A stretch of DNA of 64,000 nucleotides from Paratrimastix pyriformis (taxonomy: Eukaryota; Preaxostyla; Paratrimastigidae). A program made the translations under genes and the position numbers. The notes below the pieces were generated by a model. It was not told where the DNA came from. It saw only the letters and a program-made list of their open reading frames with translations, and searched no databases. The first letter of the stretch is position 1, and every line of letters begins with the position of its first letter. Where the stretch lies: positions 620,001 to 684,000 of the forward strand of contig JAPMOS010000004.1 in assembly GCA_027972325.1 (NCBI GenBank), in the 5' to 3' direction. This document shows positions 1 through 10,300 of the stretch, in pieces.

Positions 1-3000
1 GGGCAGCCGGGACGGGGCGCTTCTTGGCGGCGGGTTGCCTGGCGACCCCGTGGGCGGCCATGGCACCCAGCAGGACGACCATGTGCCGGAGCATGTTCCT
101 GGCCACACAGGCGGGCAGGCACACGGACAGGCAGGCACGGACATGCAGGCACAGGCAGGCACAGGCAGGCACAGGCAGGCACCGGACGGACAGACAGACA
201 GACAACGCAGACAGACACCCATCACCACGAGAGGAGCAGGGAAGACAGCTGGTGAAGACGTGGGTCTGCGAGGAATCCCCAGGAGATGGAGCCCAACCCC
301 CCCCCCCCCCCCCCCCCCACTGGTGGCGCCGGGCAGAACTGGTGCGCGTCTGCCCGGATGGCCCGCTCGAGCTGCAGGACGGCGAGGGCCAGGACGGTGA
401 TGGCCCCGAAGGAGAGCGCGAAGGCCCAGCCGACCCACTGCATGGTGGCCGCCAGCCGGTCGACCCAGGCCAGGTGCATCCGCTCGAGCATCCCGTTCAT
501 GGCGTCGGCGTTGGCCATGACGGTGGCCCACTCGGGCTGGGCCAGGATGGGCACGGCCGGCTGCTCGGCCGCCAGGAAGGGCAGTCGCCGCACCGCGAAG
601 AGCACGTCCTCCAGGGCGTCCCGGGCCAGCCGCAGGGTGGTGTTCCCCGTCAGCGGGTTGTAGATGTTCACGGGGGCTGCAGGCGGGGGCGAGAGGTGAA
701 CCCGTCGGGTGAGGCGGCGTCAACGCGGCACAACCGGAGGGGCGGCAGGGATGGAGGGGCGGTATGGATGGATGGAGGAGGGCCGGGGGATGGGGGGATG
801 GAGGGGGGCAGGCCAGGTGGCGTGCAGACTGTTGGCGAACTCGGGGTTCGGGGTGCCGGCGAAGGTGACGGCGGACGGGAGGGTGGCGTTGCTGATGCCT
901 GCCATGGCCCGGTGGAGGGCGTCGTTCTGGGCGGCGTAGAAGGGCATCACCTCGGCGTTCAGCCGGTACATCAGAATGGTCACCGACTTGCTGTACCAGG
1001 CTGCACGGCACCCGGAACCCCTCCGGAGGGGTGAGCCGTGGCGGGAGGTCAAGGGAGGGGCACCGAAAAGGGAAGGGCCACCGGGCGGACCGAGGTTGAT
1101 GGTCAGCTCGCGGGTCTCGTTGAACTGCAGCAGGTCGAGGCAGCCCAGGAGGACGTTGATCGAGAACTGCGTCGCCCAGGGCCGCGTGTAGTCCGTGTCG
1201 TGGGCGCGGGGGATGTGGGTGTGGCGCCATGGGATGGTGGGGGGGGGGGGGGGGGGCATGGCGCACCTTCCGCACGGCCCCCGCGATGTTGACCAGGAGC
1301 GCCTCGGCGTCGATGCCCTTGATGAGGATCGTGCTCACAGGGGCCACAACCGTCGCCTGTCCGCCGGGTGGCGGCGGGGTCGGGGGGGAATGGGATGGGA
1401 GCGATGAGGCCGGGGGGATGGCGAAAGCGGGGATGGCATGCGAGCGGAGCAGCGGAGCCAGGGGGGGAGGTGGGAGAAGTTGTTCGATGGCGCAGGAAAT
1501 GTGGGCAGCGGGTGTGGCGGCGGGGGGAGGCGCGGCAGGTGCGGGGGCGGGGGTGCGGGTGCGGACCCCGAGGATGAGGACCAGCCCGGTCATCTGCAGG
1601 GACCAGTGCAGCCAGCGCCGCTCGCGGCCCTTGGCCTTGGCCTTGATCCGCCCGGGGCCCGCCTCCTCGTCCGCCTCGGACTCGCTCGACTCGGGGCGCG
1701 GCTGGGCGGCCCGCCGCTGGAGGGCCAGTTGTTGCTGCCGTTGGAGTTGTTGCTGCTGCTCCTGGGCGTCGGCCAGGTCGGCCTCGGGGTCGCCGCCCGT
1801 GAAGGCGCCGCCCCCGCTGCGCGCCGATGAGAAGCCCGCCGCCGGGCTGAGGCCTTCCTGGGCCGCGAACTCGGCCTGGGTGGCCGTCCGCCCGAGGGCC
1901 GGGGGCCGGGCCCCGCCGCGGCCCGGGGAGTTGATCAGGGCCGCCTCATCGGCCAGGGCCGCGGGTTGGACGGCCCCCCCAGGCCCCAGCAGGGCCCGCC
2001 CGCTGAGCAGGCTGGGCTCGTAGGCCACGACGGCGATGGGCTTGGGGTTGGTCTCCTGCTCGAGCTCCTCGGCCAGCTCGATGTAGTCCCGGGCCTGCTC
2101 GGGCACCCGGTAGATCCGCTGGAGAGAAGTAATGGGCGCGCCGGGTGGTGAGGGCGAGGCACGGGGGGGGGGGGGGGGGGGGGGGGCGTGGTGTCCACGA
2201 AGAGGCAAGACGGGTGGGCGGTGGGGCGGGTGGGCGGGACCTCGAGGAAGACGGCGTAGCTGCGGAGGACGCGCGGGGTGGCCCGGGAGAGAAGCTTCCA
2301 TAGCGGAAGTTGGCCTGCTCGGTGTGGGCGATGATGGCGTCCAGGTGGGCCACCAGGGCCGCCTCGATCTGCTCACGCACACCAGGAGGGAGGGAGGGAG
2401 GGAGGGAGGGAGGGAGGGAGGGAGGGAGGGAGGAGGGGAGGGAGGGAGGAGGGGATGGAGGAGGGGAGGGAGGGAGGAGGAGGGAGGGAGGGAGGGAGGG
2501 AGGGAGGGAGGGAGGGAGGGAGGGAGGGAGGGAGGGAGGGAGGGAGGAGGGAGGGAGGAGGCGGCACAGTGAGTCGTGCCCGGGACCGCGTTGCCCCACT
2601 GTGGAGGGGAATGCGGTGTGCGTCTGTGCGTCTGTGCGTCTATGCGAGGGTGCGAGGGTGCGAGGGTGCGAGGGTGCGAGGGTGAGGTGGCCGGGCGACC
2701 TGGGGCAGGACCCGCAGGATGCCCGCCGATGGGGAGTGGGAGTGCCGCCCCGCCGCCCGCCCGCAGCTCGGCCACCTTGGAGGCCCGCCGGCCCACCTGC
2801 TCCAGGGTGGGGACGGCCCCACGCGGGTCGTCCTTGCCGCCCGCCTCCTCCGTGGGCTTGTCCCCGTGGCTTGGCCCTTGTCCTTGTCCTTGTCCTCGCC
2901 GGCTGCGGGCACCGGGCGGACGGGGAGGGGCTGGTGAGCCGCGAACCACGGTGGGGGCGGACCCGCCTTGCGGTCGCGCTGTTGCCTGAGGCACCGCCGG

Positions 3001-6000
3001 AGCAGCTTCCAGAACTGGGTCAGCTGGGCGTGGGCAATGTCCCGCGACCGCTCCGCTGTGGGGGCAGGGGAGAAGAGAGGGAGGATGATGATGATGATGA
3101 TGATGATGAGCAGGAGGGCTCGGAGGGTGGGGAGGAGGAGGAGGCGGACCCAGCCTGTAGTCCTGCTCGAAGGCGACCCCCTGCAGGAAGGACATGTTGT
3201 TCGTGTCCCTGCACCCGCCCAGGTGGAGGAGAGATGATGATTGGATGGTGCCCATGTCGATGACGATTGGATGATGGCAGTGATGCCGATCCAGGGGAGC
3301 GGGGCCCGCGCCGGACGTTGTCTGGGAGCCGCGCAGGGTGGTGCCGAGCTTGGCGGAGAGGGGCCGCAGATAGAAGGGCACCTCGGCGCCCTCCAGCTGC
3401 CGGTGGGTGGTCGTGGCCTCGGAGGGGTTGCTCTGGATGGTGAACAGGTAGTTGGCCCGCATCAGCACAACCAGCGGATGCTATGCAGCCACGGCCGCGA
3501 AGGGAGGGGAGGGGAGGGGAGGGAGGGAGGGAGGGAGGAGGGAGGAGGGAGGGAGGGAGGGAGGGGAGGGAGGAGGGAGGGAGGATGAGGGGTAGGGGAT
3601 GCAGAGAAGGAAACATGGTGGGTGAAAACCAAGGCGATGGTGGTGACCGGGTGCCGATTCCTTCGTGGTGTCTTCAATGCGAGGTAAGCGTGTGTGTGCC
3701 GGAACAGAAAAAGGGGGGTGGATGTGGTGGTGGGGTGGGAGTGGGGGTGGGGCTGGCGTGGTGGTGGTGGAGGCCGACCTGGGGGAAGCAGAACGTGACG
3801 TAGCTGAAGAAATACTCGATCAGGGCCGAGACGGCGGCCACCTCGACCTCCAGCCGGGAGACCCGCTTCTCCTGGAGCGCCCCCCCCTCGCCCAGATCCG
3901 CGGCTGGACGCGCCCGGCCAGCCACCACCCACCACCACCACCCGCGGACAGCAGACAGGAACCGATCAGCCACACGATGACACAAGCCACTGGGGGGCAT
4001 CCATGGGGGAAGGGAGGGGAGGTGGGGTGGGGTGGGAATGGGGGCTCCCGGCCGGACCGGCGCCCGACTCGACGTTGGGTGCGCCCGCCCTGCCGCTCTT
4101 GAGCTGCTGCCGCGCCATGTTGACCTGCAGCGAGGTCCCGGCCGGGTAGCGCTTGGCGAAGGTGAGCACCTTGTCCTGGCGCACGAGGGCGTTGCGGTAC
4201 TGGACCATGCTGCGTAGCATGATCTCCGCCTCGAAGGGCCGCCGCAGCCGGGGGAAGGGGAACCCGGGGTCCGTGTTCCCGACGGCTGTGGGGGGCGCCG
4301 CGACCATGGACTGGGCCGTCTGGATGGCCCGGTGGACGACGCCCCCCACGGGCAGCCCGTGCGGCATGGCCCCGGCCCCGGCCGCGAGCAGGTGCGAGCC
4401 GCCCTGAGGGCCGGCCTGCTGGCGCTGGAGGGCCAGGTCGGCCCGCTGCAGGTCGGTCACGAGGCCGTCGAGGCTCTGCAGGAAGAACCGTGGCCGGAGC
4501 TGCCGACACAGACACAGGGCGAGGGGCGCGCATGGGGTGGGGGGGGGGGGGGGGGGGGGGTGGGGGGGGGGTGAGGATGTGGTTGGTGCTGGTGGTTGGT
4601 GCTGGTGGTTGGTCCGTCAAAACGGAAGGGTGACGGGGGAGCATAAAAAGCAGCGAGCTCGAAGAGACAGCGCAGATGTCACTCAGCATCGGTGGGCAAA
4701 GGGCGGACCGCGTAGGGCTGGAGGGCCGAAAGGCGCAGGGCCGAGAGGCCCATGCCCAGCAGGAAGACCGGCACCAAGGTGGCCACGCAGACGAGCGAGA
4801 TCAGGGAGGGCCCACTGGACGAACTGCAGCAGGACGCACGAGTAGGTGAAGGACAGGTTGACCCCGTCCAGAGCATGTTCATCGTCCGCTGCGCGTCGTC
4901 ACCAGCCCGCCAGGCCGCCCCAGAGAGGTGGGATGAAGGGGCCGTCAGCGCCATGCCCGACACACCGGAAACAGCGGGTGATGCAGAGGCGAGGCGATAG
5001 ACGGCATGGGGGACATGAGTGTGCGGGTGGACAGCAGAAGGAAGATGAACGTGCGTGTCGGCGGGCGGGTGGGTGGGTGGGTGGATGGGGTGAGGAGGGA
5101 GGGAGGGAGGAGGGAGGGAGGGAGGAGGGAGGAGGGAGGAGGGAGGGAGGGATTGCTGTGGGGCGGACCCTGTAGAAGGGCTGGAAGACGATGAAATTGA
5201 TTAGCAGCAACAAGGCGGTGACCAGGGCCACGATCTGCGCCCGCCCCAACAGAACCACGGAGCGATGGATGGAGAGGGATGAAGGGATGCGTGTGGCCGG
5301 TGATGGTGATGGTGATGGTGATGGGCGGGCGGGCGGGGGGGGGGGGGGGGGGGGGGGTGAAGTGCCTGGGTGCAAGTTCGGGACCTTGAGCAGGAGGATC
5401 GAGCTGGGGGCGACCGTGAAGGCGGTGACCATGATCATCTTGAGCATCAGGTTGTGTGCGTGCATCCGCGAGTGCAGCCGGCCGAAGAGGCCCTCAGAGG
5501 AGTAGCTCGAATCGTTCTGCCAACACCAACACCAAACCCAATCGCATGTGAGGCGTGGAGCCCGGGCGGGCGGAGGTGATCGATGATGGCGTCGGGGTGG
5601 TGGGATGAGGATGGGGCGCGGAGGGGCGGACGAGGGCGAAGCACATGATGATGGCAAAGCCGGCGTGGGTGATCAGGAGTGGGACCCCCACGCATGCCAG
5701 GACGATCCGCGCGTAGAAAGAGATCTCGTCCAGGGGCGTCTGCGCCGCCAAGGGCGAGCGGGCGTGAGTGGGAGGTAGGCAGCCCCCCGGTCCCAGCCAC
5801 CGTTGGAGAGGAAGACCACAGACCGATGTCCACAAGCTGGCCAATGTACCACCAAACACCTAGAGAAGACACTCATGAGCTTGGATCCGTGGGCAGAGGA
5901 GTGCGGGAGTGGGGTGGGCGCGGACCGTGAAGACGGGGATGTTGGCGATGGTGATTGTATAGAGGACAGCGCCTCGGAGGAAACTGACAATCGACATCCG

Positions 6001-6444
6001 TTTGATGATCTCACCTTTTTGCAGGACATGCGCGAGGTAGGTGGTGATGGTCACCACAGCGAGAACCATGGTCGCAGCAATGCAAAACAATGAGAGCCAT
6101 GGGATCGTTCCCATGAAGAGAAACTTTCGGATACCCTAGTGAAAAGTAAAAATCGCACGACAAGGTCAGATGGCGAAAAGACCAGAAAAGAGAGGAAATA
6201 ATCATAAAAATTACATATATAATCGGCCCACTCGAATTTTGAAACAAACACGAAGCCAAAGAGTTGGAAGACTTCAATCACGTTAAAAATGATTGCCAAT
6301 ATGCGATAAATATCGTTCCCTTTGAGCATCAGTGTTGTACTGTCCCAGTAACCTGCGCGGATGATGATTGAGTTAGACCCGCCAAAAAATCTGACCTTTC
6401 TCGAGCCTTTGGAGAAAATTAGCTCCCGCGGAGACACCTCCCAT
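1..6444 (-). CDS. TmcB-like multi-pass membrane protein (3' end outside window)
   Basis: The gene resembles the tiny macrocysts TmcB/TmcC family of protist membrane proteins, which carry N-terminal transmembrane helices, a TPR-like stretch and PAS-related regions. I start it at the ATG at 6444-6442. Exon 1 (MGGVSAGANFLQRLEKG) splices over a 43-nt intron (6395-6353) to a hydrophobic exon containing NDIYRILAIIFNVIEVFQLF. More membrane segments follow near 6110-6020, 5700-5640, 5520-5390, 5250-5165 and 4870-4690. The family-typical FEAEIMLRSMVQYRN and FAKRYPAGTSLQVNMARQQL lie near 4230-4090, and SALIEYFFSYVTF near 3830-3790. REQIEAALVAHLDAIIAHTE lies near 2385-2325 and another membrane segment (LHWSLQMTGLVLIL) near 1600. 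About twenty introns are implied, several holding GGGA repeats or homopolymers. The last exons lie outside the window, so length is unknown. Function is not established for the family, although the TmcB name comes from a Dictyostelium developmental mutant. Confidence 0.8.
297..318. repeat. C22 homopolymer in intron
   Basis: Uninterrupted run of 22 C on the + strand, between exons of the TmcB-like gene. It would be a G run in the transcript. Confidence 0.9.
2387..2570. repeat. GGGA tetranucleotide tract
   Basis: About 180 bp of nearly perfect GGGA repeats with a few GGA interruptions, in an intron of the TmcB-like gene. Two shorter tracts of the same unit lie at 3505-3590 and 5090-5152, in other introns of the same gene. 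Confidence 0.9.
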
Positions 6445-6497
6445 GCTTTTGAGGGAAGCAAGGGAGCCGACCCGGGAACCCGAGGCCCGGGACATTA

Positions 6498-7216
6498 TTA
6501 ACCCCGTGGAGCCGAAATTTTGTGGAAAATACCCCAAAAATGACCTCTCAGCGGCCGTTCTTGCTCATGCCCTGCGTCACTGAAACCCTTTGGCGTCCTC
6601 CACAGTCGGGGTCAAGCGCTTGGCACTTGGCCGTGCCCCGCGGTGGGGAGCGGTGCAGGGCACAGTTCCACGTGCCCCATCGCTTCAAGACCGATTTCAC
6701 CTGCGCTGAGTGTGCGCCCGGCACCGGGGAACAAGGCTCTCGGCCGCGCCGGGCCGTGCGGAGCCCCGATTGTGCCCCCCGCTCACGTCCCCCATGCCCC
6801 CGTTCCTCTTCCTTTGCGCGGCCTGTTCGAGCCGGACCACCGCCCCTCTGACCCCAGGGCCATGTCCCTGCGTAAACTTGTTTTCTGGGGGATGTGGAGG
6901 GGTCCCGCTTTTTTACCCGGTCAAAAAATCTCGTACCGTCGTGGAGCACCGTCGCCCCCAATTCACTGCCACAAATGTGGCAGTGGGGTCCCCCAGTTGT
7001 GAGTCTCGCCGGCACCGGAGCTTTTGAGTGCCGATGGCCACTTTGAAAAGGGAGCGAGACCAGACCACGGAGAGGGGTCTCCCGAAAACCCGGTCGGAAA
7101 ATTCCGATCCGTTGCCGAGATTCGAACCCGCGAACAGAGAGAGAGATAGCGTGTTCAACCTCAACGGCACGGTCACTGCCACGTTTGTGGCAGTGACTCC
7201 GGCTCCACGGGGTTAA
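6498..7216. mobile_element. TTAA-flanked inverted-repeat element, piggyBac-type MITE
   Basis: Two TTAA sites (6498-6501 and 7213-7216) bound a 711-bp segment. Its ends are perfect 13-bp inverted repeats: CCCCGTGGAGCCG at 6502-6514 and its complement at 7200-7212. PiggyBac elements duplicate TTAA and have termini that start with CCC, so the structure fits a non-autonomous member of that superfamily. Inside are two near-identical 22-bp hairpins, CACTGCCAC....GTGGCAGTG, at 6964-6985 and 7174-7195; the second is subterminal, as piggyBac internal repeats often are. I see no transposase frame, so it would need one in trans. Perfect ends suggest it is fairly young. It fills nearly the whole gap between the TmcB-like start (54 bp away) and the 3' end of the ZZ/SANT gene. 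Confidence 0.7.
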
Positions 7217-7303
7217 AAAAGGAGAGCCGACTTTACCAACTGGTTCTGCTTTCACCAGGCAGAAACAAAGGATGAGTCCCGATTAGTCGTCGTGTTGGAG
7301 GAC

Positions 7304-10300
7304 CTATGAATCCAAGTAACCAGAAAGTTCTTGCAGGAGGGAAATGGCATCTGCTGTCCAATGATCCAGGGGCTCCGTGAGCGTCCCACCCCTCCCATCG
7401 GCACTGGCGGCAGGGGTTGGCTGTCCATCATTGGTGGTGGGGTTTGGCAGCACCGGACAGGGCAATCCGGTCGGTGTCGGCGCCTCTGCGCGTGGAACTG
7501 CTTTTGGGGGAACGTCTGAGGGAGTGGGAGGCAAAGAGGGGGTAGTTCCCAAAGGCACGGGGATATCTGCGGCGGCGGGCAGAGCCACTGGTGGGGGCAG
7601 AGCCACTGGTGGGGGCAGAGCCACTGGTGGGGGCAGAGCCACTGGTGGGGGCAGAGCCGCTGGTGGGGGCAGAGCCGCTGGTGGGGGCAGAGCCGCTGGT
7701 GGAGATGGCTCGTAAGAACCAGCGGGTTGAGGTGTCGGCTCAGCCGAGGGTGCATGAGAACCGGCTCGTGGGTCGTCCACGGGTGCCGGTGACGACTGCG
7801 GGAAGGGGCAGAGTGCAGGAAGGAGCTGCGAGGATGGTGACGGTGACGGTGACGGTGACGGTGACGGTGACGGTGACGGTGGCGGCGGCGGCGGCGGCGT
7901 CGGGGATGGCGACGGCGGCGAAGGCGACCGAGGAGGTAGTAAGAGCTGAGAATTGGGTGGCGATCGTGGTGGCGATGCGGGGAGCGGTGGCTGAGGAGGA
8001 GGCGGCGGCGGCGGCGGCGGCGGCGGAGGGGGCGATGGGGGCGGCTGGGGAGGAGATGCTGCTGCCCGTGGTGGGGGCGGCTGGGTGAGCCGAGGCGAAG
8101 ACCGAGGGGGCGGCCGAGGGGCGGCCTTGGCAGGGGGAGGGCGCTGCTTCGGCGAGGGGCGTGGCGCCGGCGAGGCGCGCGGGGGAGGGGACGAGCGCGG
8201 CCCCGGAGAAGCGCGCAGTGGTAAGGACGGGGATGGGCGCGAGGAGGGGGAGGGGGAGGGACGCGAAGAGGGGGAGGGACGCGGAGGACGCGGGGATGGG
8301 CGCGGGGATGGGGATGGCCCCGGCGGGGATGCAGGCGGTGACTTCTTCTTGTGGTGGGAGCGGGGCGGGGTCTCTGGCCTCCTCGGTGTGCCGGCGGATG
8401 GCCTGACCTTGGCCCGACTGGCGCTGCCGCGGCTGGCGGGCAGCTCGACGATGCTTGCCGGGTCCAGGCTGCCCCACTTGGCCAGCCGGGCCCCGAACTC
8501 GGCCGAGCGGATGACCAGGATGGCCGCCTCGGGGTCGGCCGGCGGGGCGGCCCGGGCGCGGCTTAGGACGGCCCGATGTTGGCGCACCTGCTCCGCCACG
8601 TAGGCCCGGAACTCGGGGCTGGCCAGCTGGGCCCGCAGCCGCCCGATGGCCGCGGTCCGGTCGTCGCCCACGCAGGCCCCGCCGGCGGCCCGGGCCAGGT
8701 TGGTGGTGACGGTGAGGGTCAGGTGGCGCTCCATCAGGGCGCTCGTCATGCCGAGCAGCGTCCGCAGGGACACGGCGGTCAGCCGGCCCGGGGGCAGGGC
8801 CAGCTCGGACCGGCCGGCGGCCAGGGCCTCGTCGACCAGGTACCGCCGCAGGAGGGCCGACCGGGGCGTCTCCAGGAAGATGCGCTCGTCGAAGGGGCTG
8901 ATCGCGGCCAGCCGAGCCCCAGGGGCGGGCGGGTGGACGGGGGGCAGCTTGCGGGGCTTGGACAGAGGGTGCTCGGAGGGCCCTTCCTTCCCCTCCGCCT
9001 CTTCATTCTTCTCCTCCTCCGCCTCCTCATCATCACCATCCGCTTCCTCCTCTTCCCCCTCCTGTTCATTCTCCTCTTCCTCCTCTTCCTCATCCTCGTG
9101 GGCCCCGGACGAGTCGTCGGGCTGCTCGGGGAGGGGCGCCGCCTGAGGGGGCGCCTCACGGGGGCGCTTCTGTGGGAGCCGCGGCTGGGTGCGGCGGGGC
9201 GGCGGCGAGGGCCGGGGCGGAGGCCGCGGGACAGGGTGAAAGTGGCAGGCCGCGGGCGGGTGGGGCACGTTGGCCGCCAGGACCATTCCCCGGGCCAGCA
9301 GCCACCAGAGCACGTCGCTGGCGAGCTGGTCGCAGGTGGCGTGGGACCCGATGGGGGCCGGTAGGCGGGAGGCCGGCCAGAGGGCCTGAAGGACGGCCTT
9401 CAGGACGGGCCGCGGGTAGCGGCTGACCAGCTGGCCCACCGACTGGACGGTGGCCAGGGCGGCCCAGGTCAGGCCGCCGGGCAGGGGCCGGTCGTGGGCG
9501 GGGAGCAGGTGGGGCACGGGGAATGTCAGCTCCTCCGGCCGCGGATCCTCCTCGACGCCCTCGGCCGCACCTCCGTCGGACTCGTCCTCCCGGGCGGGGC
9601 GGGGGCGGCCGCGCGGGGGGCTCGGGGTGGGCGACCCAGCGGGCGGAGTCTCCCGGGGTCGCTTCCGGCTCGGGTCGGCCGCCGCCGCCGCCGCCGCGGA
9701 TGCAGGTGAGGATGGCGAAGGGGATGGGGCCGAGGGGGGAGCCGACGGCGGGGCCGAGTCGCACCGTCGCCGGGTGCGGGGCGGGGGGCCGCGGGCAGGC
9801 GCGGGCGGGGCGGCAGGGATGGGCTCGGTCAGGAAGTCTCCCAGGAAGGTGGCCCGGTAGGGGGCGGGCGGGGAGGTCAGTTGCGCCAGGGGCACCAAAT
9901 CGTGCAGGAAGGGCAGCAGCACCGGGCCGGGCCGCGAGGCCACCGCAGGGGCGGCCGTCCGGGAGCGGAGCCGGGCTAAAATGCGTCGGGTGTGAGGGCG
10001 AGGGAGGGAGGGGCGGGCAGACATGGCAGGGGGCACTTCTGGGGGCGCAGCCAGGCGTGCACGAAGGACGGGTACGCGGCCATGGGGTGCGAGTTCTACG
10101 GGCGGATGGATCCCGGGTGAAGCTCCGTTTTGGGAACAGGGATGGGGGCGGCGGAGTGGGGACAGGGCGGGGCGGGGCTGAAGGCGACCTGGTAGCGGGT
10201 CCACTGCTCCTGCCGCTCCTGGTGGAACTGCTCATCGCTCGAGGGGCGCCCTTCGGGCCCGCTGAGGCCCCGGCTGCTCTTGGCGCGGCCCGTGGCGGCC

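Noticed and set aside
7118-7170. tRNA-like segment on the minus strand inside the TTAA element (box-B-like GGTTCGAATCT, CCGTTG / CAACGG ends)
   Set aside because: The T arm and acceptor pair partly, but D and anticodon arms do not form and the body is about ten bases short. It may be a degenerate tRNA-derived piece, not a tRNA gene.
10083-10098. TAG at 10098-10096 followed 12 bp later by an ATG, read as the end of one gene and the start of another
   Set aside because: The TAG ends a GTCGCC...CCGTAG intron in phase 0, joining WTRYQ to NSHPMAAYPSF. One gene explains this better, though cDNA would be needed to be sure.
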